64,000 nt of DNA from NCBI GenBank assembly GCA_017622235.1, contig JAGARN010000010.1, forward strand, positions 62,001 through 126,000, given 5' to 3'. The notes beneath the pieces are model-generated. The model was not told the DNA's origin. It did no database searches and saw only the letters and a program-made list of their open reading frames with translations. This document shows, piece after piece, positions 33,698 through 41,680 of this stretch (the first letter of the stretch is position 1; each line of letters begins with the position of its first letter). The translations under genes and the position numbers were made by a program. Source of the DNA: Spirochaetaceae bacterium (GTDB lineage Bacteria; Spirochaetota; Spirochaetia; Treponematales; Treponemataceae).

Positions 33698-34876
33698 TTA
33701 GCCGTTGATTGCTCGTACGTTGATTACTCCTTCAATAGCACGAAGATTATCAAGAACTTCTGGCGGTACAGATATGGCAATATCAATTATGTTGTAGGCT
33801 AGGTCGCCTTTGTTCTGGTTAATCATACCTTCGATATTAAGAGATGCATTAGCTAATACAGTTGTAATCTGACCTACCATACTTGGAACATTTTTGTGGG
33901 AAATGCAAAGTCGTGTTCCTCCATTTGGAATTGGGTCTTCTATCTTGCACTTTGGGAAGTTTACAGAGTTTACAATCGCACCTGTCTCTAAAAAAGCACG
34001 CAACTGATTTACAGCCATAAGAGCACAATTTTCCTCGGCTTCTGGCGTTGAAGCTCCTAAATGCGGTAAGCAAATTACTTTATCGTTGTTAAGTAAATCT
34101 TCATCGGCAAAGTCACTTACAAAGCAAGCAATTTTTCCACTTTCAAGACCTGCTAAAATGTCGTTGTTGACTACAAGTCCGCCACGAGCCAAGTTAATAA
34201 TACGAACTCCGTTTTTCATTGCCTTGATGCGGTCAGCGTTAATTAAACCTTTGGTGTCTGAGGTTTGTGGAATATGAATTGTGATATAATCAGCTTTTGT
34301 TATAATCGCATCAAGAGTTTCAGCTTTATGAACTGTTCTACTCAGAGACCATGCTGCATCCACAGAAATATACGGATCATAACCAATTACTTCCATTCCC
34401 AAATCTGACGCACTGTTTGCAACCATTGCTCCAATCGCACCAAGTCCAATTACGCCAAGAGTTTTGCCACGCAACTCTGGACCAACAAACTGAGATTTTC
34501 CTTTTTCTGCTAAGTCGGGAATTTCACTGCCTTTGCCAGCCAAATCTTGAACCCATTTGTTTGCTTTTATTACGGGACGGCTTGAAAGAAGCAATGCTAA
34601 TAAAACTAACTCACGTACAGCATTGGCATTTGCTCCTGGAGTATTGAATACAACTACGCCCTTTTCTGTTAAAGCTGGAATTGGAATGTTATTTGTTCCA
34701 GCACCAGCTCGAGCTACAGCTTTTACAGATAAAGGTATTTCCATAGAATGCATATCTGCTGAACGCACAAGAATTGCATCTGGATTCAAAATTTCTGATG
34801 CAATTTCATAATCATCTCTGGGGAATTTTGCTAATCCTTCTGCTGAGATTTTATTCAATGTCTGAATTTTGTACAT
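33698..34876 (-). CDS. serA: D-3-phosphoglycerate dehydrogenase
   Basis: A 392-residue NAD-dependent 2-hydroxyacid dehydrogenase, first step of serine synthesis. The NAD-binding motif is 'LGVIGLGAIGAMVANSA', the catalytic Arg is in 'INLARGGLVV', and His is in 'ICLPHLGASTPEAEENCA'. A C-terminal ACT domain ('SHKNVPSMVGQITTVLANAS') suggests amino-acid feedback. AGAGG lies before the ATG. It is last in the rex-serC-serA operon, 17 bases after serC, and convergent with hisB. Confidence 0.95.
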   Translation of the reverse strand: MYKIQTLNKISAEGLAKFPRDDYEIASEILNPDAILVRSADMHSMEIPLSVKAVARAGAGTNNIPIPALTEKGVVVFNTPGANANAVRELVLLALLLSSRPVIKANKWVQDLAGKGSEIPDLAEKGKSQFVGPELRGKTLGVIGLGAIGAMVANSASDLGMEVIGYDPYISVDAAWSLSRTVHKAETLDAIITKADYITIHIPQTSDTKGLINADRIKAMKNGVRIINLARGGLVVNNDILAGLESGKIACFVSDFADEDLLNNDKVICLPHLGASTPEAEENCALMAVNQLRAFLETGAIVNSVNFPKCKIEDPIPNGGTRLCISHKNVPSMVGQITTVLANASLNIEGMINQNKGDLAYNIIDIAISVPPEVLDNLRAIEGVINVRAING

Positions 34877-34893
34877 AGTTTTACCTCTCTAGT

Positions 34894-36006
34894 TTAAGCA
34901 TTTTCCTTTGCAAATTTGTCCATAAAAGCAATTAAAGCTTTCACTCCTTCAATAGACATTGCATTGTAAATTGATGCTCTCATTCCACCAACTAAGCGAT
35001 GTCCTGCTAAGTTTACAAGTCCTGCAGCGGCAGCCTCTGCTACAAATTTTTTGTTCAAAGCGGTAGCTTTTTCTGTGTCATTTTCGTATGTGACAAAAGG
35101 AATATTCATCAGTGAACGACTATTCTTTGCAACCGGGCTTGTATAGAACTTGCTATTGTCAAGGTAATCATAAAACAGCTTGGCTTTTTCTTCGTTGCGT
35201 TTTTTCATGCCTTCTGCACCGCCATTTGCTTCTATCCATGCTAAAACTTTGCCCATAACGTAAATTGTGTAGCATGGTGGTGTATTGTACATAGAACCAC
35301 TATCTGCATGGGTTTTGTACATAAGCATAGTTGGTGTTCCTTCTACAGCATTATCTGGAATCAAATCGTTGCGGATAGTTACTAATGTAACACCAGCTGG
35401 GGCTAAATTTTTTTGTGCACCAGCAAAGAATACTCCAAATTTAGAAATATCAACTGGTTCACTTAATATGCAACTTGAAGCATCTGCAACAAGGGGAATA
35501 TCTGTTCCGTCAGAACGCTTGCCCACCTCTGGTAAGGTTGCCCATTTTGTTCCTACGATTGTATTGTTCAGTGTAATATATGCGTAGTCATAATCACCTT
35601 CAATTTTTTCAACAGCAGGAATGTAAGAATATGCCTTATCTTTTGAAGAAGCTACAACTTCAACGTTAAGATATTTTTTTGCTTCTTTAATGGCTTTATC
35701 GGACCACACTCCTGTATCTACATAGGCAGCCTTGCCTAGCTTTTTCAAATTCATAGGAATCATGGCAAATTGCGTACTTGCTCCACCTTGAAGGAAAAGT
35801 ACCTTGTAGTTATCTGGTATATTCATCAATTTGCGAACTAAAGCTTCTGTTTCTGCAATGATGGGCTCGTATGCTTTTGAACGATGGCTCATTTCCATTA
35901 CAGACTGACCTGTGCCTTTGTAATCAAGCATTTCTGCGGCAGCTTCTTCCAAAACAGATTCTGGCAAGCAAGAAGGACCTGCCGAAAAATTGTAAACACG
36001 ACTCAT
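34894..36006 (-). CDS. serC: Phosphoserine aminotransferase
   Basis: A 370-residue PLP-dependent aminotransferase converting 3-phosphohydroxypyruvate to phosphoserine. It begins 'MSRVYNFSAGPSCLPESVLE', has the substrate loop 'QGGASTQFAMIPMNL', and the PLP lysine in 'VFFAGAQKNLAPAGVTLV'. Length is normal. It lies nine bases after rex and upstream of serA, so both serine enzymes are made from the Rex-controlled transcript. A phosphoserine phosphatase (serB) is not recognised nearby. Confidence 0.97.
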   Translation of the reverse strand: MSRVYNFSAGPSCLPESVLEEAAAEMLDYKGTGQSVMEMSHRSKAYEPIIAETEALVRKLMNIPDNYKVLFLQGGASTQFAMIPMNLKKLGKAAYVDTGVWSDKAIKEAKKYLNVEVVASSKDKAYSYIPAVEKIEGDYDYAYITLNNTIVGTKWATLPEVGKRSDGTDIPLVADASSCILSEPVDISKFGVFFAGAQKNLAPAGVTLVTIRNDLIPDNAVEGTPTMLMYKTHADSGSMYNTPPCYTIYVMGKVLAWIEANGGAEGMKKRNEEKAKLFYDYLDNSKFYTSPVAKNSRSLMNIPFVTYENDTEKATALNKKFVAEAAAAGLVNLAGHRLVGGMRASIYNAMSIEGVKALIAFMDKFAKENA

Positions 36007-36015
36007 ATATTCTCC

Positions 36016-36690
36016 TTAGTTTTTATGTATAGAGGAATTTTCCTTCCTCATTGCAACCAAATTTTGTAATGCCCCAATAACAGAAGCATTTTCAATCGCT
36101 ACTCCTTCAGAAACCGTAAGAACAGCTCCTGTACAATTTACAATTCCTGTAATTCCAGCTTTGCAAAGTCTTTGTGCATAGTTATTAGCTTTGCCATCAG
36201 GAACTGCCAAAATACCATAGCTTATTTTCTCTCTCTGAATTACTTGCTCTAACTTAGAAGCCGGATAAAGCGGAAAATTTGCGTTTAAAAGTTCTACACG
36301 ATTTACATTTTCGTCAAAGCCCGCTACTACCGTAAAATCTGAGTTTGTAAAGCCTGTATAGTTCAACAACGCCGCTCCAAAACTTTCAAGTCCTACAATA
36401 CAGCATTTACGGTCATCTTTACAGGATTCTGGTGACAAAAAAGTTCTTATTGTTGCCAGAAGAAGGCTAGCGTTGTATCCCTTTGCAGCACCACATTTGA
36501 TGCCCAAAAGTGAAATATCTCGTCGAATTGTTGCATCTGTCCAGCCTGTAAGTTCAGAAATACACTTTGAAGTTATGCAAAGATTCCCCTCGCTTTCATT
36601 TGTGGAGGTTCTTTTTTCTTCAATTTTTTGTTGAAGAAGTCTATACAAAACCACAAGGCGTTTTTTTGTTGGTTCGGACAACGATGACAC
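36016..36690 (-). CDS. rex: Redox-sensing transcriptional repressor Rex
   Basis: A 224-residue NADH-responsive repressor. The N-terminal winged helix contains 'ISELTGWTDATIRRDISLLG', and the Rossmann domain starts 'CCIVGLESFGAALLNY', then 'VAGFDENVNRV' and 'GILAVPDGKANNYAQRLCKA'. A GTG start at 36690 is preferred over an ATG 26 codons upstream: AGGAG stands four bases before it and family length is restored. A near-perfect Rex operator lies 17 bases upstream of the GTG, so it represses itself and the serCA genes behind it when NADH is low. Confidence 0.93.
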   Translation of the reverse strand: MSSLSEPTKKRLVVLYRLLQQKIEEKRTSTNESEGNLCITSKCISELTGWTDATIRRDISLLGIKCGAAKGYNASLLLATIRTFLSPESCKDDRKCCIVGLESFGAALLNYTGFTNSDFTVVAGFDENVNRVELLNANFPLYPASKLEQVIQREKISYGILAVPDGKANNYAQRLCKAGITGIVNCTGAVLTVSEGVAIENASVIGALQNLVAMRKENSSIHKN

Positions 36691-36706
36691 CTTCTCTCCT
36701 ATATTG

Positions 36707-36730
36707 TTTCTGTGAATTATTTCACAGAAA
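36707..36730 (-). promoter_or_regulatory. Rex operator of rex-serC-serA
   Basis: TTTCTGTGAA and TTCACAGAAA are perfect 10-bp arms around TTAT. The core TGTGAA-N4-TTCACA is the known Rex box. It overlaps the probable promoter or transcription start of rex, which indicates autoregulation. Confidence 0.85.
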
Positions 36731-36826
36731 TATGCAATAATTATATAGTTTTTTCTGAATTCAGTCAATAAACCTAAAGAACAAATAGTTCATTCCTAGT
36801 AATTTAAAGATATGGAAGGGGAATTG

Positions 36827-36844
36827 CTGTGATTATTTTCACAG
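36827..36844 (+). promoter_or_regulatory. Rex operator of trxA
   Basis: CTGTGA-TTATTT-TCACAG matches the Rex-box core in 6+6 bases; the centre is AT-rich as in known boxes. It lies 80 bases before the trxA ATG, in the promoter region. Confidence 0.7.
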
Positions 36845-36923
36845 GGTCTTTTCTTTTATTTTTTTATTTGCTTTTGCTTTTTTTTGTTATATATTTTATT
36901 TAGATGTTTTTTAGGAGGAAAAA

Positions 36924-37235
36924 ATGGCAAAAATGCTAACAAAAGATGATTTTCACAAAGAGGTATTTGAAGCAGATAAACCTGTCTTGGTTGATTTTTT
37001 TGCTACATGGTGTGGTCCGTGCAAAATGATGTCGCCTATTGTTGATGAATTAGCAATAGAATTGGATGGCAAAGCAAAGATTTTTAAGGTGGATGTTGAT
37101 AAGGAATCCGAGCTTGCATCTCAGTTTGCTGTCATGAGTATTCCAACCTTTATGGTTGTAAAGAATGGAAAAGTTGTTTGTCAAGAACCCGGTGGACGTA
37201 GTAAAGAAGAACTTAAATCTCTTTTAGGAATCTAG
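36924..37235 (+). CDS. trxA: Thioredoxin
   Basis: A 103-residue thioredoxin with the classical active site 'ATWCGPCKMMSPI' (Cys30, Cys33), the cis-proline in 'MSIPTFMVVKNG', and a C-terminal amphipathic helix. It reduces protein disulfides using thioredoxin reductase, which is not in the window. AGGAGG precedes the ATG. It is divergent from rex, and its control region carries a second Rex box, linking thiol redox to NADH. It is followed 22 bases later by a small membrane-protein gene. Confidence 0.97.
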   Translation: MAKMLTKDDFHKEVFEADKPVLVDFFATWCGPCKMMSPIVDELAIELDGKAKIFKVDVDKESELASQFAVMSIPTFMVVKNGKVVCQEPGGRSKEELKSLLGI

Positions 37236-37257
37236 GTGTAAAAACAAAGGAAATAAA

Positions 37258-37779
37258 ATGAAAAAACCAAATTTATTGATTGGAATAATCACAGTGATAA
37301 TAGGTCTGATTATGTTATTTGCTCCAAACGCTTGGACTTCAGCAGTTGTCATTATTCTTGGAGTATGTGCTGTGATAAATGGATTGTACAATGTATTTTA
37401 TGTTAGGAATCTTATTTCTGATATAAAATACAAGCGGTCAATTCTTATTCGTGGTATTTTGAGTATAATAATCGGGTTGGTTGCTATTATTCTTCCATTA
37501 GCAGTTGCAACCGCTGTTTGGACAGTTTTACTTTATATTTTAGCAAGCTATCTTATTGTTTCAACTATGCTAGAAATATACGCTGTGGTAAAACTAAAAT
37601 CTTTTGGTGAAAACACAAAACCATACATTGCGGAAATAATCGGTTCGCTATTACTGGCAGTTATTCTATTTATTATTCCAGCCCAGTTTGGAACTCTCAT
37701 AATCCGAATTTGTGGTGGAATTTTGGTTGCTGCAGGAATTGGCATTGCCATATGGAATTTAAAATATAAAACAAATTGA
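37258..37779 (+). CDS. DUF308/HdeD-like membrane protein
   Basis: A 173-residue protein made of six hydrophobic segments in three similar pairs, each with a 'GIITVIIGLIMLFAP'-type glycine pattern ('GILSIIIGLVAIILPL', then 'IIGSLLLAVILFIIP'). This repeat pattern is characteristic of the DUF308/HdeD family. HdeD supports acid resistance in E. coli, but other members are uncharacterised. It is probably co-transcribed with trxA. A bidirectional terminator follows directly. Confidence 0.8.
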   Translation: MKKPNLLIGIITVIIGLIMLFAPNAWTSAVVIILGVCAVINGLYNVFYVRNLISDIKYKRSILIRGILSIIIGLVAIILPLAVATAVWTVLLYILASYLIVSTMLEIYAVVKLKSFGENTKPYIAEIIGSLLLAVILFIIPAQFGTLIIRICGGILVAAGIGIAIWNLKYKTN

Positions 37780-37780
37780 A

Positions 37781-37849
37781 AAAAAAGAGGCTGCCATTTT
37801 GAACTTTACTAAAGTGGAATTCACTTTTGTTCAAGGCAGTCTCTTTTTT
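37781..37849. terminator. Bidirectional intrinsic terminator
   Basis: GAGGCTGCC and GGCAGTCTC pair (one G-T), flanked by A6 on the left and T6 on the right, with further pairing inside (TTGAAC/GTTCAA and AAGTG/CACTT). It can terminate both the trxA transcript and the convergent mannan cluster. Confidence 0.85.
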
Positions 37850-37866
37850 CAAAGACGAAATGTCAA

Positions 37867-39039
37867 CTAAAGAGCTTGATTCGCTTTTATTAAAGCAATA
37901 CGTTGTTCTACAGAACCTCTTGAAGTAAATGTGTCAGAAGGAGTGTTCATGCAGTAATCAATCATGCGATCTACTGTTGTTTCTGCAACGTGAAGTCTTG
38001 TATCTGAAGATGCGTAATACATTAGCAAACGACCGTCATCATCAACGATTGCACCATTGATGAAAACAACATTAGATACATCTCCTATTCGTTCTTCTCC
38101 TTGTGGAGCGATAAGGTATCCACCAGGAGAGGCAATAACCTTGGTAGGGTCTTCTAACGAAGTCATAAATGCATACACAACGTAGCGTAATCCTGCGGCA
38201 GTGTTGCGTACACCATGTGCAATATGAAGCCAGCCTTTTTCTGTTTTTATTGGCACAGCACCAGCCCCATTTTTTACTTCTTTGATAGTATGATAGATTT
38301 TTTCGTCAATAATTCTTTCATCCTCTACAATGGCATTTTCCATGGAAGCGGTAAATCCACAGCAAATTCCGCCGCCGCTGCCTGTGTCAATAAAACCATC
38401 TTGTGGTCTAGTGTAAAGCATATATTTGCCATTTACAAATTCTGGATGAAGTACAACGTTACGCTGCTGGGATGCGGTTTTAAGGTCTGGTAATCGTTCC
38501 CAGGTTACCAAATCTTTTGTTCTAACGATACCAGCGGCGGCGGTTGCACTTGAAGTATCTGTTTTGGGAACAGTTGTGTCTTTGCGTTCAGAACAGAAGA
38601 TGCCATAAATCCAACCGTCTTCATGCTTTGTAAGTCGCATATCGTATACATTGACATCGGGATCATCTGTTTGGGGCATTAATACTGGTAATCCCTTAAA
38701 TTCAAAGTTGTCAATTCCATTTGGGCTTTCTGCAATAGCAAAAAAACTTTTTCGGTCAGAACCTTCAACTCGAACTACCAAAACATATTTTCCATTCATT
38801 TTTATTGCACCTGCATTAAAAGCAGCATTTACTCCCATTCTTTCCATGAGATAAGGGTTTGTGCTTTTATTTAAATCATATCGCCACTCCAGTGGAGCGT
38901 GTTCTGCTGTTACAACAGGATTTTTATAACGTAGATAGATTCCGTTTCCTGGGTATACAGGCTCATTGGGGCGGCTTATTAGTGCCTTGTACTCTGCATT
39001 TAAAAGAGCTAATCTGTCTTCAAAATTGTTCATCATCAT
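37867..39039 (-). CDS. Glycoside phosphorylase family GH130 (mannosylglucose phosphorylase type)
   Basis: A 390-residue five-bladed beta-propeller phosphorylase. The conserved segments '[19 protein letters not shown]', '[20 protein letters not shown]' (with the catalytic Asp in the family), and '[12 protein letters not shown]' match GH130 subfamily 1, which phosphorolyses beta-1,4-mannosyl-glucose to mannose 1-phosphate and glucose. Assignment within GH130 is by memory of motifs. Its position after an epimerase that can make mannosyl-glucose supports it strongly. AGGAGG is present before a run of three ATG codons. Confidence 0.88.
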   Translation of the reverse strand: MMMNNFEDRLALLNAEYKALISRPNEPVYPGNGIYLRYKNPVVTAEHAPLEWRYDLNKSTNPYLMERMGVNAAFNAGAIKMNGKYVLVVRVEGSDRKSFFAIAESPNGIDNFEFKGLPVLMPQTDDPDVNVYDMRLTKHEDGWIYGIFCSERKDTTVPKTDTSSATAAAGIVRTKDLVTWERLPDLKTASQQRNVVLHPEFVNGKYMLYTRPQDGFIDTGSGGGICCGFTASMENAIVEDERIIDEKIYHTIKEVKNGAGAVPIKTEKGWLHIAHGVRNTAAGLRYVVYAFMTSLEDPTKVIASPGGYLIAPQGEERIGDVSNVVFINGAIVDDDGRLLMYYASSDTRLHVAETTVDRMIDYCMNTPSDTFTSRGSVEQRIALIKANQAL

Positions 39040-39069
39040 TTAAATTTCCTCCTGAATATGATGAATAGT

Positions 39070-40317
39070 TTATTTTTTTAGTCGGCGAGCCATTTCTAGG
39101 CAAGCACGCACATTGTGATATGCAGTTTTCCAGTTGCCGCCTTTGTTTTCTGTAAGAATAGGCTCTCCATCTGGTGTTACCGCAGCAAACCAATCGCCAC
39201 CATCATAATCGGTCTGCTTTTGGCAAATCCACTGCCAAGTTTTTTCTGAAGCGGATAGATATTTTTCATCGCCAGTCATATGGTAAGCATTGTAAAATCC
39301 TGTAACCGCTTCGGCTTGGTTCCACCAGATTCTGGTTTTATCTAGTTTTCCGTGACCTAACTCGTTGTAAAGACCGCCTTTTTCAAAATCATAACCTTGC
39401 TCTAAAGAAACTTTTGCCAATCCAAGAACAGCGTCTCTGACTTCTGCAATTAAGGTCTTATCTGCCAATTCTTCTACAGCTTCTTGTAAGAGCCAACTAG
39501 CTTCTATGTCGTGACCGTAGGAAACTACGTTGCCGATTCCGCTCCAGTCTTGGTTGAAATACAGCACCAGATGATTTTCTTTGTTAAGGATATATTTTAC
39601 GGTTACCCGAGCAAGTTCCGCTAAGGATGAAGCAATTTGTTGGTGAATTGTTTTTTCTTCTGGAAAAACAACTGGCAAAGTTCGGAATAAATTTGTGTAT
39701 GCTTCCATAACGTGAAGATTTGTATTCATTGATTTGTTGCAATCAATATCTTTTGGAGAAAGTTTTAAGTCGTCGGTTTCAGCCCAGTTTCTTGCTCGTG
39801 CTTCAACGTATCCACCAAGTCCTTTATCCAAAGCATATTGCTCAAGAAAAGAAAACAATTCTATGGCGGTTTTCATTGCTCTTTCTGCAAGTTTTTTATC
39901 TTTGTCAAAATCAATTAAGGCAGCAGCATACTCGGAAAGACCATAAATTGCAAAGGCTTCTCCGTATATCTGCTTTTTTGCTACATCTGGCGAACCATCT
40001 GGTTTAACAGACCAAAAAACTCCGCCATATTCTTTGTCAATGAAGTTGTTTATAATTGTGTTATATGCATAGTCTGCCATGTTGAGATAACTTGCTTCGC
40101 CAAGTTGTCTAGCTGATGCACTATATGCCCACAAATATCGTGCCGTCATTACTATTGAGCGTGATTCGGTTTCATCTTGCTGATTGTTGTTGTCTATGCT
40201 GCCGTAGAAACCTCCGGTAGCTTTGTGGCAAGCAAATTTTTCCCAATAGGGAAGAATTATTTCCTTTGCGTGAGATATCATTCCTGCTTTGGTGAATGGA
40301 AAATTTTTGGATTCCAT
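39070..40317 (-). CDS. Cellobiose/mannobiose 2-epimerase (AGE family)
   Basis: A 415-residue (alpha/alpha)6-barrel protein of the N-acylglucosamine 2-epimerase superfamily. Catalytic histidines and tryptophans typical of cellobiose 2-epimerase are visible in 'NTNLHVMEAYTNLFR', 'SYGHDIEASWLLQEA' and 'RIWWNQAEAVTGFYNAY'. It would convert beta-1,4-mannobiose to mannosyl-glucose for the GH130 enzyme. The start at 40317 has AGGAGG five bases upstream; an ATG six codons earlier has none. A strong promoter is directly upstream. Confidence 0.88.
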   Translation of the reverse strand: MESKNFPFTKAGMISHAKEIILPYWEKFACHKATGGFYGSIDNNNQQDETESRSIVMTARYLWAYSASARQLGEASYLNMADYAYNTIINNFIDKEYGGVFWSVKPDGSPDVAKKQIYGEAFAIYGLSEYAAALIDFDKDKKLAERAMKTAIELFSFLEQYALDKGLGGYVEARARNWAETDDLKLSPKDIDCNKSMNTNLHVMEAYTNLFRTLPVVFPEEKTIHQQIASSLAELARVTVKYILNKENHLVLYFNQDWSGIGNVVSYGHDIEASWLLQEAVEELADKTLIAEVRDAVLGLAKVSLEQGYDFEKGGLYNELGHGKLDKTRIWWNQAEAVTGFYNAYHMTGDEKYLSASEKTWQWICQKQTDYDGGDWFAAVTPDGEPILTENKGGNWKTAYHNVRACLEMARRLKK

Positions 40318-40361
40318 CGATTCCTCCTTTGACATATTGAATTTTCAAAAAGCCTGCTTAC

Positions 40362-40389
40362 AGTATATATTATTTGCTTAAATTGTCAA
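40362..40389 (-). promoter_or_regulatory. Promoter of the epimerase-GH130 transcript
   Basis: On the minus strand a consensus TTGACA and TATACT are separated by 16 bases, about 40 bases before the epimerase ATG. The AT-rich flanks could hold a LacI-family operator, but no perfect palindrome like that before the regulator was found. Confidence 0.7.
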
Positions 40390-40419
40390 GAAAATTAATT
40401 AAAAATTAAGTAAATTTTG

Positions 40420-41433
40420 TTAGAAAATTTTCTTGACTGAATTTCTCAATAAAATTTTTCCTCCGATAACATTTCTTCCGTGTTTGTAATGTTTTCCGGC
40501 AATTTTACGCAAAACAATATCAACTGCTGTATTTGCCATTGCAACAAAGTCCACCGCCACTGTTGTAAGTGTTGGAGCGGAAATATCTTGTGTAAAAAAA
40601 TTGTCAAAACCAACAACCGAAACATCATCTGGTACAGAAAAACCTTTTTCTTTTAGCAAATTAATAAGTCTAATTGCAGTAATGTCGGCATTGCAAACAA
40701 AGGCGGTGGGCATTTTTTCTGCATCGGGTAATTCCAAGGGAATAAAGCTACCAGAACTATCTCTGTCGTTAATTATTTCTTTAACAGAAACCTCCAGATT
40801 ATTTATAATCATTGCTTTCATAAAACCCATAAATCTATCTTGTATCGAGCTAGTAGAATTAAAACTGCCAACAAAACGAATTTTTTTATGTCCTTGTTCA
40901 ATAAGATAACTGGTTAATAGAAACATATCGTAAAAATTATCTGACACAACAGAATCCATATCTAAAAAAGCATTGTAAAAATCTAAAAAAACAAATGGAG
41001 AATCATTTTTGTTCAAAGTAGCTACATAGTCTGAAGAAACTTGCCCAAGAATAATCATTCCATCAACTCTTTTTTCTGCAATTAAACTTGGTAAGCGACA
41101 AGCAGATTCATCTTCTACAGTGAGCATTTCCATAATGCAGTAAAAACCTTTGCTTAAAAGATTTGCGGCAACGGCATTATACATTGTCCAATAAAAACTA
41201 TTACTATCTGATAAAAAATGACTAGGAATTAGAACGCCAACTGTACCAGTTTTATCAGAGTCATTGTTTTTATTTTTTGATATATAGCCCATATCTTCTG
41301 CCACTTTTTTTATTTTATCACGGAGTTCTATTCCAACTCCGTCTTTGTCAGACAAAGCTTTAGATACCGTTACAACGCTTATATTTAATTTTTCAGCAAT
41401 ATCTGCAAGGCGAACTTTCTTGTATTTTGCCAT
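40420..41433 (-). CDS. LacI-family regulator of the mannan cluster
   Basis: A 337-residue regulator with the LacI helix-turn-helix ('RLADIAEKLNISVVTVSKAL'), hinge, and effector domain ('GTVGVLIPSHFLSDSN'). It directly precedes the epimerase and GH130 genes on the same strand, which makes a manno-oligosaccharide the likely inducer, an inference from position. Two copies of TTAGCTAA lie within 60 bases upstream of its start and may be its own operators. An ATTCC-type leader gives only a weak ribosome binding site (AGGAAT). Confidence 0.9.
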   Translation of the reverse strand: MAKYKKVRLADIAEKLNISVVTVSKALSDKDGVGIELRDKIKKVAEDMGYISKNKNNDSDKTGTVGVLIPSHFLSDSNSFYWTMYNAVAANLLSKGFYCIMEMLTVEDESACRLPSLIAEKRVDGMIILGQVSSDYVATLNKNDSPFVFLDFYNAFLDMDSVVSDNFYDMFLLTSYLIEQGHKKIRFVGSFNSTSSIQDRFMGFMKAMIINNLEVSVKEIINDRDSSGSFIPLELPDAEKMPTAFVCNADITAIRLINLLKEKGFSVPDDVSVVGFDNFFTQDISAPTLTTVAVDFVAMANTAVDIVLRKIAGKHYKHGRNVIGGKILLRNSVKKIF

Positions 41434-41443
41434 ATCCCATTCC

Positions 41444-41487
41444 TTAGCTAAAAATCTAGCAAAATAATAAGTTTTTTAGCTAAAAAA
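41444..41487 (-). promoter_or_regulatory. Paired TTAGCTAA palindromes, candidate LacI-family operators
   Basis: TTAGCTAA occurs at 41444-41451 and, within the 16-bp palindrome T6-AGCT-A6, at 41472-41487. Centres are 32 bp apart, about three helical turns, the geometry expected for cooperative binding. They lie between the divergent LacI and parC genes. Confidence 0.45.
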
Positions 41488-41557
41488 AACAATACTTTTA
41501 GTAATAAATTTTGTTGCAAAAAGTATTTTTTAACGTAATTTCTTTGCTTTCGAACCG

Positions 41558-41586
41558 TTGAGAAAAACGCTGTTTTGGTGTATACT
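41558..41586 (+). promoter_or_regulatory. Promoter of parC
   Basis: TTGAGA and TATACT are separated by 17 bases. The leader to the ATG at 41681 is about 90 nt and contains a hairpin AAGGTC/GACCTT (41637-41655). Confidence 0.65.
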
Positions 41587-41680
41587 CAGACTGCAAGTTA
41601 AACGAACCTTTAAGGCGTTATTGGGATTCTTATAAAAAGGTCTTTAGCCGACCTTGCGTAAGAAGGGATTTGGGAGAAAT

